NCBI RefSeq assembly: GCF_036417845.1
Contig: NC_089980.1
Span: 51,644,501 to 51,708,500, forward strand
From: Apteryx mantelli
Taxonomy: Eukaryota > Chordata > Aves > Apterygiformes > Apterygidae
Reading direction: 5' to 3'
Length of the DNA stretch: 64,000 nt
The translations under genes and the position numbers were made by a program. This document shows positions 37,824-50,316 of the stretch, one piece after another. Positions within the stretch are counted from its first letter, which is position 1. Each line of letters opens with the position of its first letter. The notes under the pieces are model-generated. The model searched no databases. It was not told the DNA's origin and was given only the letters and a program-made list of their open reading frames with translations.

Positions 37824-39632
37824 CTATGAAGCCTCCCTAGGGATCCGCTTATGAAAAATGACCGACTGCCTTTGCTGATACTGCTGTTTGCGTCGTTTCC
37901 GTTTGTCACACTGGCACAGCAGTAACATCTTGAAAGTGGTTCTGAATGTTTTGTTACACAGTGCATAGCACACAGGGTTGACCGTGCTATTGATGTAGCA
38001 AAGCCAGTACCCCAGGTTCCAGACAGTTTTGGGGATACAGCTTTTGCAAAAGGTGTTCACCAGAACCATGATGTTATAGGGGGTCCAGGTAACGATGAAG
38101 GCAAACAAAATGGCACTGAGCGTTTGTGCCGCTTTCTTTTCTTTGATAAGTGACATTCGTTTTCGCTTGGTGATCTGACTTCTGGTCTTCAAGGCAAACT
38201 TTTTTGCCAGGGTTGCTTCCTTGAAGGACAAAGGCAAGGCTGCAGATGTCTTGGCCACCGATGAAATGCCATCAGACGCTGTGGCCAACTCTACTGCTGA
38301 CCCTGGCTGAATTGGAAGCTTTGAAAAGCTCTTTTGGAAACTTCCACCATCCTGAAAACTTTTTGGAGGGTGCAATTTTTTAGGTTTCCTTTCTTTCGAC
38401 TCTGTGTCAGATTTCTGCAGTTCATCCCCTGAATCATGCAAATCTTCTGAAGAAGGTAGTTTTGTGGAATTGAGGATGGCGCTGTGACCAGGAAGCTTCA
38501 GCACGATCGAATAGATGGCTCTGGTCTCTGCAGCGATGTCTTCTTCATCGGAGGAGGCTGAATTTTCAAGAGAGGCAGCAGCATCGTTGTTGTTCCAGCT
38601 GTCACTGCTGCTGTGCTCTTGGTCCCCCTGGTCTGTGTTGGGTTCCCAGCTCTTCATTGTGAGCCAGAAGTGGCAGCGTCTATATTTCCTCCGGGAGGAG
38701 CGTTTCATGCTCTGCCGTTGCAGCTCGTAGCTGCTGCAACTCCGGGAGCTGCCCGTTTGGTGTACAAAGCGCGCTGCCTCTGCTTCGCTGCCCGAAGCCT
38801 GTAGCCCTGCTAACTCTTTGGTGCGTTTCTCGGTCTCCTTGTAGATCCTCCAATACAAAATACTCATAATGGTGACGGGCAAGTAAAAGGCAGCTATGGC
38901 AGTGCCAAAAGTGATGATAGGTTCACTTAGAAACTGGATAAAACATTCTCCAGGAGGCACAGTCCTCTCCCCAACAAAATATTGCCAGAACAAGATGGCA
39001 GGGGCCCAAAGAACAAAAGAGATGACCCATGCTAAACCAATCATAACTCCAGCCCTTTTGGTTGTTCGTTTGGCTCTATACGTAAGTGGCCTAGTGATGG
39101 AAAAATACCTGTCAAAACTTATAACAAGGAGATTCATGACGGAGGCATTACTGGCGACATAGTCAATGGCGAGCCAAAGATCACAGGCCAAGTTTCCCAA
39201 AGCCCAGTGACCCATGATGATGTATGTGGTGGAGAGATTCATGGAAATAACGCCAATGATCAAATCTGCACAAGCAAGACTCAGCAAGAAGTAGTTGTTG
39301 ACTGTTTTCAGTTGTTTGTTAACCTTAAATGCAACAATCACTAGGATGTTTCCTATGATGGTCACCAGTGCAAGGATCCCAGTAAGGAAAGCAATCAAAA
39401 CCACTTGCCAGACAGTGTGCCCACCCAGAGGGTCTTTGCTCGTGGCATTTAGGGACGTATTTGCTGATCTCACAGTGGAGAAGGGAAAACTCTCTGTTGT
39501 CCGAGGGAAATCATAGCTGCCAATGAGCGATGCTGCTTCATCAAGTAGTCCTGGTCCGTGGGAATCTCTGTTCCAGAAGGAGCTCACATTTGCAAACAGG
39601 GGGGAGGCTGAACTGTTATTGTGCATGATCAT
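37824..39632 (-). CDS. CHRM3: Muscarinic acetylcholine receptor M3, complete single-exon coding sequence (602 aa)
   Basis: This class A GPCR for acetylcholine couples through Gq/11 to phospholipase C and calcium release at the plasma membrane. In other vertebrates it drives smooth-muscle contraction and gland secretion. I number from the ATG at 39632. The N-terminus has glycosylation sequons near N5/N6, N15, N58 and N62. TM1 starts near residue 74 (N95 = 1.50), and D123 is 2.50. The amine-binding aspartate D157 (3.32), the DRY motif 174-176 and W202 (4.50) are present. C150-C230 form the TM3-ECL2 disulfide. A long Ser-rich third loop spans about 265-498. The TWTPYN motif has W516 (6.48) and N520 (6.52), ECL3 has a C529/C532 pair, and NPVCY is at 552-556. 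A polybasic CQC tail follows. The length is close to human M3 (590). The start is the first in-frame ATG, matches the family N-terminus and has a good context (A at -3). The TAG stop follows a tail ending REAS. Odd residues are S134, E222 and K530. Identification is very secure. Confidence 0.98.
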   Translation of the reverse strand: MIMHNNSSASPLFANVSSFWNRDSHGPGLLDEAASLIGSYDFPRTTESFPFSTVRSANTSLNATSKDPLGGHTVWQVVLIAFLTGILALVTIIGNILVIVAFKVNKQLKTVNNYFLLSLACADLIIGVISMNLSTTYIIMGHWALGNLACDLWLAIDYVASNASVMNLLVISFDRYFSITRPLTYRAKRTTKRAGVMIGLAWVISFVLWAPAILFWQYFVGERTVPPGECFIQFLSEPIITFGTAIAAFYLPVTIMSILYWRIYKETEKRTKELAGLQASGSEAEAARFVHQTGSSRSCSSYELQRQSMKRSSRRKYRRCHFWLTMKSWEPNTDQGDQEHSSSDSWNNNDAAASLENSASSDEEDIAAETRAIYSIVLKLPGHSAILNSTKLPSSEDLHDSGDELQKSDTESKERKPKKLHPPKSFQDGGSFQKSFSKLPIQPGSAVELATASDGISSVAKTSAALPLSFKEATLAKKFALKTRSQITKRKRMSLIKEKKAAQTLSAILFAFIVTWTPYNIMVLVNTFCKSCIPKTVWNLGYWLCYINSTVNPVCYALCNKTFRTTFKMLLLCQCDKRKRRKQQYQQRQSVIFHKRIPREAS

Positions 39633-39648
39633 TGTGGCTCTCTGACAT
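39616..39648 (-). CDS. Upstream ORF of 10 codons overlapping the CHRM3 start
   Basis: An ATG 16 nt before the receptor ATG opens a short frame encoding [10 protein letters not shown] and a TAA. It sits in another frame and runs across the receptor start, ending 17 nt inside the receptor coding sequence. The base at -3 is A and at +4 is T, a moderate initiation context if the exon begins at 39651. Ribosomes using this ATG would pass over the receptor start, so it could damp translation. The reading frame is seen directly; its use is inference. Confidence 0.4.
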   Translation of the reverse strand: MSESHNDHAQ

Positions 39649-39651
39649 AGT
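39633..39651 (-). other. CHRM3: 5' UTR part of the CHRM3 coding exon (19 nt)
   Basis: Only 19 nt separate the predicted 3' splice site from the ATG. The segment contains an upstream ATG at 39646-39648 in a different frame from the receptor. The rest of the 5' UTR must come from one or more exons to the right, outside this window or not recognisable in it. Vertebrate CHRM3 genes are known for a single coding exon preceded by distant non-coding exons, which fits. Confidence 0.75.
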
Positions 39652-39697
39652 CTGCAGTGGGGGAGAACAGAACAAAACAGAAGAACACCCAAGTCAA
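39652..39697 (-). other. CHRM3: 3' splice site (acceptor) of the CHRM3 coding exon
   Basis: Read on the minus strand, a pyrimidine-rich stretch rich in TTC and TTT and ending TTCTCCCCCACTGCAG runs straight into the exon. A TTGAC sequence about 42 nt before the AG fits a branch point. The in-frame reading to the left of this point (TTG at 39690-39692) is therefore intronic rather than coding. This is the strongest splice signal seen in the window. Confidence 0.8.
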
Positions 39698-41696
39698 CAA
39701 ATGATGACAGTAAATGAAAAAATCTTCCAAATTCTCATATGCATAAAATCCCCCAAGCACTTTGAAAGTTATCCTTACAAGCAAAGCCGTCTGTGGCTCT
39801 TTCTAGGTCAAATATATATGTGGTAGTGCTCAATTTACAGCTGTGATTAATCTGGGCTCTTTGTAATATTTGCATATTGTTTCCTTCAAAACATCCAGTC
39901 ACAGAATAACCAAAATCCCAAGAGAATTTGAACCCACAATAGCATTAAAATGGCCCCCTACCTCTATAATGGATTGGCCCTGAACCTTACACCTCAACAG
40001 CCTGCTATCCCGGAGCCTTCAAAAACCAAATGTCAGACATGTGCGGCTCCAAACCCTCCGGGTCAGTCAGTGCTGGTCCCCAGTGCTCCTGTGGCACTTG
40101 CAAAACACAACACCAGCCTCAGCTGCCTGCAGCTACAGCTAATGATAAACCCAAATATTGTCCCATCTTTCATTACTTAAAGTATAGATATAAAAAGTCA
40201 GCTTTGTTTCAGTGTTTGTCAGAGGCTACCACATCCCCTGAGACTGTAAAGATCTTTTCATTTTCATTGACATTTTGACTGTCTGATAAAGGTACTGAAA
40301 TTCCTCAGTAGTACTTTTTGCACATGCCACAATTCACTTTTCATGCACATTTTTATCTTTGGACTAACAATTTTGTACGTCTAATGACTTCAGAATTTCT
40401 TTGGGGCAACACATGTTAAAATTTCCTTTGAAAGTATGGTCTCCAGAGTCAGGAAAAAATGTTTGGCAGATGTCAGAGCAATCATTAAACACTTTAGAAA
40501 AAGAGGAAAAAGCATGAAAAGGATTCATAATTAAACCTTAAACCTTTTCCCCAAGTACTTATGTAAAATGAAGTCATGCCCAGAATAGGTATTTGCATTT
40601 CCCTTATTTCATTTACTTCTGTGGTCAACTGACTAGATTAAGTTTTATAAATCAAATTTTTCATCAAGCAGCAAGAATTCTGATGAAAAAGTCTTCTGCT
40701 GATGGTAAATATTCAACAAAATGTGCTGTGAAACTCAAATGTTTGTTTGTCTTCTAACTGTGAATCAGTCCAGGCTCAATATATTATGACATGATATAAT
40801 GAGTAGCAAAATGTTACTGGTGTTACACAAAATATTTAACCAGAAGGGAGTTTTTGTTTTAGGTTCTTAATTAATTTCTACATTCTGTTTTCCCTTGAAC
40901 TGTACTTGTACTTTTGTTAGCAAGCCATAAGGGATCATGTGATTTTAAATGCTGCAATTCCTTTGATATATACGGTAAACGGACCAATATTTAGTTCACT
41001 TACCTCATGCACAATAATTAACATAGAAAACATTTTTGGGGATCTAAAGTAAATGAGACATTAAGTTGTCTCTTTTATTAATAAAAGGTTACAGTGAGGT
41101 TGCCTTATCCTAATATAATTCAACCCATTTTTAATGCATTTATCTTTTTACCACACAAGATGTGAACATAATAGTAAGAGTAAATATTGCTCTGGGGAAT
41201 CACACATTTTAACTTTAACTCTTTTCTTGAATAGAGAGATTGTAAATTTGAAGCAACACTAGAATTTCTTTAAAAAAAAGGTAAGAATTCTATAAACTGT
41301 AAACAACATTTACTGAAATATAAAATCTAGAAAGGGAAATAAAGTTGTTTTAAATCAAAGTATGTTGAAACTAAAATTATATTTTATCAAAAATCCTTGA
41401 CATTTCAAGTTCTATTTTCTTTGAAAAGTGGACATGTAGGAAATATTTCTGAACATTCACATAAAAAGACTCTACAGACATTGGTAAAATTTAATTGTCA
41501 GGCTGCTCCTCTAAAATGTTTATTATTTTATACCACTTTAATTGTTCCTTTACTATCAGTAGTACTGACACATTGAGCCATATGATAACAGAAAGTGACT
41601 GTAATTTTTTTTTTCTAGGAATAGGTTTCCAGATAACACACAGATTTTGAAAAGAGCTGCTGCTCTAATTGATACAATAAATGCTTATCTTATTTT

Positions 41697-41754
41697 CTAG
41701 ATCAAAGTGCCAGTCTTCTTTAATACAGAACAAACAGTAGGCACTTTGATCTAG
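41697..41754. promoter_or_regulatory. Perfect 15-bp inverted repeat with two TCF/LEF-like cores
   Basis: The left arm CTAGATCAAAGTGCC (41697-41711) and right arm GGCACTTTGATCTAG (41740-41754) are exact reverse complements around a 28-nt spacer. With G-U pairs, the pairing extends outward by about eight more positions with one mismatch. Each arm holds AGATCAAAG, the known TCF/LEF recognition core, so the sites face each other. It lies about 2.1 kb before the CHRM3 acceptor. It could be a protein-binding dyad, an RNA hairpin, or the remains of a palindromic element. Confidence 0.6.
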
Positions 41755-44281
41755 GAAAGGAGATGAAATGTTTAAGCTGTATCTAATACTTTACAAACAG
41801 AAATAAATTAGACTGTTTTCATCATTATGAAATGAGAACTAATATCAGGATATGACTTACCACATGAGATATTATTATGATATACTATTGTTTCATTAAT
41901 CTTACTAGGACTTTGCTGATAAGAAAATTGAAGTGAAAAATATAAAATTATTTCACAAATGAATTGAAATTAGGAATTATTTTTGGAACAGAGTTTTCCA
42001 AACTTTTTCACCTCGAAATATTGTGGAGTATTTTATCCAAAGCTGTACAATATCATAAAATTCATTTTTAAATGAAAATTTCATTTTCTTATGGAAAAAA
42101 TGACATTTTTCACTAGTTGTATCGGAAAAGGAAAGCAATTCAAAGAGAGCTATGAGGAACTTAAGTAGTATGAATTATTTGTCTTTAAGTAGTTCTGTAA
42201 GAAGGAAACACTGCAAAGAAGTAGAAAAGCAAATATACAATAGGAATAGAGGCAGGCAACCTGTAATTATGTGTTTTAAAGAATTAGTTTTAAAAACCCA
42301 GGAAGTTAAAACAAATACACAGCATTGTAACTAGTCACAAACCTTACACTGATATCACATCACATTATAACTATAACATTATATATTCTAAAAATGACTT
42401 AATCCTTTGAAGAAATGTAGAAGCTAAGTAGATTTCCCCACATTCTCAGCTCATTTTCTCATATCTACGTACAAATAAAGCTTCTACAACTCTGTCTGTG
42501 CTAAATGTTGCATTATATGTGGCTATTGAGATATGTGTTTGTCTGTTTTTATGGCTATCACACATTTCTTCCACCTGATTGATTCAGACTTTATGGGAAA
42601 TTTCATTAGAGGATATAAAACAATCAGAGTAACAACTCTTATCAGCTTTATGTAAGATATATAAGAAGCAGGAATAGAGAGCATTCAACATATTGAAGAC
42701 TGGCCCTGAGTTTGTACCTAACGCATAATAATGCATAATTTGTATCTAATACATAATTCATGCAAGTGTCTTCCAAAGGACTCAGGGCATGAGGAGGAAA
42801 TGGTGGGTGGAAGAACGGCCTATGCTGGCTGCTCATAACAGTGTGAGTGATGAAACATGACAAGGGAAAGGAAAAGAAGCAAATCCTTTGCCAAAAAAGC
42901 TGGAAAGAAAGCCACTGGTGTGTGGGGCATTTCTCCCTACAAATTAAAATATGATGCCAGCAAATGCATCCATTTACTATCTACTAAAGAGCCATAGCAT
43001 TTTACATATATCCATACTTTTTGTCCTTCAGCACTTTTGAAGCCTTGGGCTTAATGTCTGCAGAAATTTTATTCTCTCTAATTCTAAAGAAATCCATGAG
43101 AATGATGGTGTCTTAGAACCGCAGAAGATTTGGGCTCTTAAGCATGTGGAGCTGCTGAAATACAGCTGCTGCTGGAATGAGTAGGGCACAGCACAGTGCA
43201 CAGTGACTTTGGCCAAATACCAAATACTCCCCTTGCGAGAACTGTCCCTATCGGTTTTAATGATGAGGCAGAGCAAAGTGGTCATCAGTCTTAAAGTCAG
43301 CTCAGGAAGATTCCCTTTACACAGCGTATCGGGATGACCAATCTGTTCATTCTTCATGAACAAAGCTCACAAAGCAAGCATCTACCAACTTAGGTTTCAG
43401 CATCTTTACATATATGGCTAATATGAAGGTGAAGTCATGAAAATGGCTCTATAAAAAGAAATACACAGAGGTCTATTTCACAAAATGGCTACAAATAAGT
43501 GAACAAGAATGTGCAAATAGACAACAGATTTCTAAAAGAAAGACCAGTATTTTGTGCTTTTCCAAAGACTATCTGTAGGCAAGCTTTTGAAGGCAAGACA
43601 TAGAAGAGCATGAATGGATAAAAGGTAAGCTGCAGCATGTAACTCATTCACTGAGGCCTCTTTCATCTGTACTGCTATGCGATATCTATACAGTCAAATT
43701 TTTTATTTTTCTCAATCAAAAATCTACAGACTTGTCAAACTGCTTCTCTCAAGAAAATCTACATGGATTTTTCTGAAACAATTTCACCATGTACTTGCCC
43801 TCTATTAGAGAAGCTGTGGGATACAATGTATTTTTTTCTTTGTCTCTGGCTATACCACTTCCGACTATGAAGCTGGTTTAGTTCAGGTCACCAAACACAC
43901 ACAACACGTCCCCACAGATCTGTCTCACTGCTTCAAAGAAGCTGCAGAAGTCAAACTTGCACAGCATGAGATAGACTCATCCCACCTACACTGCTGAGAT
44001 GAAAGTCTGCAGAAAGGCAGATGGAGGGCCTGGATGGGAACCACTCGCTTGCTTTTCATTCACACCTCTTCACACATGCTCATACCAGCTCTACTCCTTT
44101 GCCTTGACCAAAAAGGACATTCATTTACACATGGTATATCTATACAAATGGAGTCCCCACATATTCAAAAATCATCAGTGAGGGCACATGGAAACCTAAT
44201 GTACAATAGCATTCTCCTTTGAAGGAGATGGTGAAGCACTACTCAGTGTGTGCATGAAACAAAAATACTGTTCAGTTGTGA

Positions 44282-44303
44282 GTGATTGCTCACAAGCAAT
44301 CAC
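44282..44303. repeat. Small perfect hairpin (9-bp stem, 4-nt loop)
   Basis: GTGATTGCT and AGCAATCAC flank the loop CACA. The pairing is exact but short, and no T-rich or other terminator context follows. A function is not evident. Confidence 0.55.
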
Positions 44304-47300
44304 ATAATCACTTCAGCAAGTGTTGAAACTGTTCTTGCCAATTGTTTGTGGGTCAGGGTGGTTAGTCACAGTGAAATGGAAATCTTTGCATCAAATGGGA
44401 TCAGTGGAAAACATCCTTTTTGCTGTGCTGTATTTAGGAAGCAGAGACATCTTTTCTAGACCTCTCAGATGAGATGAGGTCACAGTAGTATGAGAGATCT
44501 GAAATGACAATTTGCCAGCTATATGCCAGATATGATTAGTCTTGTAGGGTGCAGACCTTCCTTCACTGACATTAGGGGCAGAGAGCAGAGGATGAAAGGC
44601 ACAAAGCATCCCCTGCTCACACATATACTTACAAAAACTCTGCAAGGTAACATCTTATGCCTAGTTAAGTACTGAGAAGTCAGAAAGGTAAGCTCAGAGT
44701 TGTGATGATACTATTACATCATTTTTTCATAAAAAGTACAAGCTGGTATCATCTAAGATAAAAAGAAAGTGCTAGTAGTATTGTGAATATAGTCCTTTGT
44801 TATTCTGGCTCTTTACAAGTTCCTGCAATCTAAGTGTTTAACTCAGTAAGAAATGTATTACCCATATTTTCATTTTCATGGAAGTAACCTACCTCCACCA
44901 CCACCACCAGCACAACTCTATTTTCAATCAGTGACCAGATTTTCTTCACTTATCTGTAAGTTTGGTAGCTGAACGGGGATTTCAATGCTTTAGGAAGCCA
45001 CAGCAAGCCAAGTTATCCTTCTCTTTCCAAAACTGCCATGCATTTTCTAGTTTGCGTATAAATGCACTACGGGGAAACAGAGTGCCCTGGGCCCATGGCT
45101 CAGACAAAAAGCACATTCTGCAATGCAGCTTGCCAACACCTTCCCAGCAAGCCAAATTTCAGCAGTTCACAGACAGACTGGTGTGTGACCAAGTGGAGAA
45201 GGAGTCCCAAATACTTTCATAAAATGCACAGTGCAGCACAGCCTGAGCGAGGAAAACAAAACAAACAAATCTGTGAAATGATCATAGTTCTTACCAGGAT
45301 GAGAGTTTACAAATCATAGGTACAATATACTAGATTACAGTTTCAAGCCAGTGAGTAACAAAGGAAACTATTTTTACTCCATATAGACTTACCTAAGATT
45401 ACTGCTAGTGGTTTGGGGCTTTTTGGTTTTTGTTTTTTAATGAGAGCTTATGAAAGGTACTGAACAGAGAACACCAGAGGTAGTACACTCTTCCCAGCCC
45501 TTTTGGGAAAGTGTCTGCACAGTACAGGCAATGGCTAGAGAGCCTTTCACGCACCTCCTCTCCAGGGCACCTCTGCTACATGCTCCATTGGAGGGCGTCA
45601 GATATGAGGGGTCTCACTGAGGACCATGGGAAGGGAAGGAGAGAGCAGCTGCAGAAATGCTCACTAAGGTGAGCAAAAGACAGGTAAACCATGGACTTCA
45701 AAGCCTGGACTTTTGGAATAGACTAATTCATTGCACATTGCTGAGTTTATGGAAAGTAAAATAGAATAGACAGTAGGAACAGTTCAGTCACAGTTTTACT
45801 TCATTTCACTTCTCTTTGCTTATTTCATATTCCCGTTATTTTGTCAATAGTACACATTTCAGTTTACCATATTTTTTGCTTTCCTTAGACCTTCCTATTC
45901 ACAAACACACAACCTCACTTTTTTCAGAGAAATCTGTTTTTTTTGCTGTCTTTAAGAGGCTCTAAGATGAATTTTCCAGGAAGTCAGATGCCACTGTTTA
46001 GGCTCGGCTGTATAAGAACCCCCAAAAGTGCAAAAATTTAAGAATTAAGCATTTCTCATTTGGCAAAATAAAAAATATATATGCATTTTAACATTTTCCT
46101 GAAATTATTCCTAGGTTACATATGCTAATTTTTCAAATCACACATAGATTTTTTTTTCAAAACATAGTATAGATTTTCCAAAACTTGAAATGAAAAAATG
46201 AAGATGCAAGTATTCACATTAACACTCAGAGTTTTACATTTATTATATAGCAACTGGCATTACTTGCAGCTAATGTCACTGAGATAATGTATTCCTTATA
46301 GATGTGTGCATGATAACAGGAAGAACAGTGTAATGAGCAGTGAACAGGAACCTCAGATTTACAAAGACTTATGTTATCAATCTTCCTATTGGTAACTTAT
46401 CTACCTCAGTATAGTTTTGCACCTTTGCAGGATCAAAATACAGAGCCATAGAAATTGATCCTATTATGAAATATTCCAGCCAGTTCTCTTAGATGGTCAC
46501 AGTAGATACAAATATCTGATATACTTTTATACTTTTATATTCATATATGTATATATAAATATATACTGTTGTCACATTTTCCAAATATTGATATCTATCT
46601 TTCACTAATTAACTATTAACGTGATATAAATAAAGCTCAAACATATCTCACTAATATGAATGATCACTGCAAGCATTTCAGCCTCGATCTCTTCTGTTTT
46701 CCATCTATAAGGATATTTTGCTTAATCTTACTAAAATTATATAGATTTAATAAGTCAGTGCTTTAAAATCACTTTTGTGATTCACGAATTAGATTTACTT
46801 ATTATTTGCTTATTATGCTGCTGTTGTTATTGTGGGAGGCATAGCAGGGAGCAAAAAAGGAACTTATTTCTTTAATCATGAGTTTCATATTCATATTCAG
46901 CTTTTACAAAATCTAATGCTAGGCACCAAAGTTACCTGATTCGCCTCCTTTGCTGCCCTGTGGTCAGTGAAGGGGAACGTCCCATCATGAGGGTGCTGGG
47001 GGCTGAGCTGGCCCCAGCGCCGCAGCCCTGGCTCCTGCCAGGGACCCCCCCTTCGGCACTGCCCACCTAAAGGCACCAAGAAATGCAGTATCTCAAGCTG
47101 GGCCGTGGGAAGAGCCTCTCTCATTCCTTCATTTGCCAATCCATTTCCCCTCCACTTGGAAGAGGAGGCCTACTTTTGTGATGCTTAACTGTATCTGCAG
47201 CCTCCATCTGTGTCCTACTCACTTACATTGCATTTGCCTTTACAATATTCATTCTTCCAAACACCTTGTTGCACATAATATTGCTTCACTGAAGGTTTTT

Positions 47301-50245
47301 ATATTATGGTAAAAATGTAACTTTGAATACTAATGTGTTCTGATGGCTAGTAAATATTGATTTCAGTGGAAACATCTTATTTACACAGCTATATAAATAA
47401 GAATAAATACTGTGCTACCATTAGGACAAGAAAAGAAAAAAACTCAAACACATTACATCTGTTGGCTGCATTTCAAAAATCCAGATGTGTATTTCTGATC
47501 CCTTGCATTTAGGACTTTCATCTAAGTTGAGTCTGCTACCTAACTGTAGAATTCTCTTGCATATTTTTTCCAAATAAGTTTTATAAGTAACAAATCAAAA
47601 TCCTGGTCTGCAATGTTAAAAGGATGGTGATTTTAACAGATATCCATACTTACTGAAAAAGTGCAGCTGTGCGATTTATTACTTACTTATTCCATAGACT
47701 TAATGCCTCAATACACATTCGCCTCATGACTTTTAGTTTCAGAGAAATCCTATCCTGAAATCCTTTAAAATATTTCCAGGTAGAACCTTCAGAAAGGAGA
47801 TATTAGGCTCAGGCCTGATGCGACCTAAGCCTAGAGACTAGTTTAGCATTGGTAATAGCAACAGAATGGCTTAAGGAATTGTCCTGTTCAACTCTCAGGC
47901 ACATGCACTTTGTGGGTATTTTCTGAACGGCTCGCATGAACAACGTGAAACCTCTGAAAGCCTGATCTGGGAAGTGTCCACACTTTTTGAATTGCAGAAA
48001 ATCAAAACAAATTAGGTCTTGCTCGATTAAGATTACAGTAAATATTGACTAATCAGATATAACTGTTAAAACTAAGAGGTGCATTCTTGTGAAGACAGGA
48101 CGTTATTTAAATCCCCAGACAGTTTCTCTTTCAGAGAGGTTTATTAACATTACATGCCGTTTGTCTAATTGATACTGGAGGAAACGGACACGCGGTCCAA
48201 AAAGTAGTCAGACTTACTATCAAATACTGACAGTCTTACTCACTTGAGAACCCTCCTGACTTCAGTGTTGTGCACGGTGGGTATCTGGGGACAGGGAGAT
48301 TTGGCTGAAGGGTTGTTTAGTAGGCTGAATTTAAACATGAAACTAGATTGAGATGAAAGAAGAAAACAACCATGTAATTATCTTGCTTATGCATTATAAG
48401 GGCATTTTTTTTCCTTGGAGGAAGAAACTAACCTTCTTAGAGACTTCTTGATTTTACTATTTATAGACATTTTACGCAGTATTGCTTAATATTTTGTTAT
48501 TTATTATCCCAGTCCTGATTTAAAACTTCACTGCACACATTTCTGTGTAGATACCCAACTGTCTCTTTATGAAAGGCCATCCATTGACTCCACAGGTAAT
48601 AATCCCAAAGGCATATTTAAAGATCACATATTAAAATATGGTCATGGAAAATAAAAGAATGGGAATTCTTAAGCCTAACTATATTTTCCTCCTACATAGT
48701 GTTAAATGCTTATCACTAGAACACTTTGGATAAGCATGAGAAATATGTGTCTACACATACAAAAAAAAAGTTTTTCTAAGTGAATTTCTCTTTTACTAAA
48801 CACTCCATCCTTCTCTAAAAAAATAATCATGTCTGAGCAAATTAATATCAAGAAGTAAGAGCCTGTTATCAAGCACATGTCAGATAAGACAAGAAGCCCT
48901 TTGTAAATTTTACTAAATTTGCTTTCCAATTCTACTTTAAGTCATCTTTCGATACGTTTAGAATCAATATTTAATGTGAATATCAGCCTTTGAGAATATT
49001 TACAGAGCAACAGGCCTCATCAGCAGACCTCTTTTCCCTGACTATCTTTAACAAAACTGTTTCAAAACAAAGCAATATCAATTGATTATGCAATAAAAAG
49101 AGATACATTTTTGTTTTTAATCTGTCTCACTGACACAAAGTAACATCAAAGAAAACTCGAAAATAAGAGTATGGACATTTTTCAAATATCAAAGAAGACA
49201 GAAAGCCTGGACACTGAACTTTAAAGAGGACACCTAAAAAATTCTTCTCAATTTGATTTGTCTGTAGGAAGAAAATGAAATGACAAAATCCTGTCAAGCC
49301 TTGAAGCCATAAAATTGAAAATATCTTTTTCTGGAAATCCTTTCAATGGAGGGAAAATAAATAACCTCCAAAAACATAAATAAAAACTCAGACTATAGTT
49401 TTGATTTTTTGCCATTTCAAAACCTATGTTTTTTCTTGGGAAAGTAATTTCATTTTCTGTCAACTTCAAGCTGAAACTCAGATATTTTTTGACAAATGCT
49501 GCTGAGAGCAAATGAGATAAGAGATACGCTTTGTGATTTATTTAGGGAAAATCATAGAAGAATTTGTGTTTACATCTAGGTCTAGCAAAGAGCTATCAAA
49601 GACTTCCGTCCAGACGTCAATTTTTACTTGGCTTCAGGTCCTGTTATATGAAAGATCTCTAACACACATTATTTAAACCTGTTAACTAACATGAGTTTAA
49701 AGTTCTCTTGAGTATGAGAGAATCCTAAACCATTTGAAATTGTAGTTTTGCCGAACACTACATTTTACACTATCTAATACATTGCACACAGGTGCTAAAA
49801 GTACACACCACCTAATACAGCTTTTGTTAAGGAGGGATACTTTGGCAATTTTACAGAAGATGGAATAATGTAGCTTCAACAGTGCTAGGAATTAGCACTT
49901 TATTAATGCAAATTTATTGTTGTTCTCTTTGTTGCCTGAAATATTATTGCTATCTGCTGTAGCAAAACCATCACTCCCACACTGCACAGATGGTTTACTT
50001 AAAAAGTGGAAGGAAAGAATTATTGAGAGGTTTCAGCTAGAGGAAGAAATTGCTAAGAAACAGCTATTAACCAATGAAATCTATGCAGATATTTGGACAC
50101 TGGAACTATTTATATTGAAAAGGAAATTTTATATAATTTTACTCTGTGTGTCAGAATATTATGTTATTAATCACATTGTTTATTATTTGTTCTAAATAGC
50201 ACTTTAAGTCACACAATTATGTAAGTTTTTTAAACAGTTTAGTTT

Positions 50246-50316
50246 GGTCCCAAGTGAAAATAGTTCAATAGTGAAATAGCGAAATAGTTCCCAAGTGAAA
50301 TAGAAAATAGTTGGTC
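50246..50316 (+). repeat. Locally shuffled repeat of GTGAAATAG and CCCAAGTGAAA words
   Basis: TCCCAAGTGAAA(A)TAG occurs twice about 40 bp apart, with GTGAAATAG and GCGAAATAG between. This is an imperfect local duplication. Confidence 0.6.

Noticed and set aside
39633..39692. Twenty extra in-frame residues before the CHRM3 ATG
   Set aside because: The extended frame begins at TTG, not ATG, and most of it coincides with a strong polypyrimidine tract and CAG acceptor. Homology to other M3 receptors begins at the ATG at 39632.
41697..41754. Named microRNA gene at the intronic inverted repeat
   Set aside because: The arms do not match a mature microRNA I know, and the 28-nt loop with about 24 paired positions is short for a typical precursor. 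It is kept only as an unexplained dyad.
46390..46440. Possible MIR core on the plus strand
   Set aside because: Only scattered words such as AACTTATCTACCTCAGT agree, and the spacing is wrong.
49917..50195. Frame with a charged, coiled-coil-like stretch (KKWKERIIERFQLEEE)
   Set aside because: It has no ATG, no flanking splice sites were evident, and A-rich DNA readily encodes K/E-rich stretches. A decayed exon cannot be excluded but is not supported.
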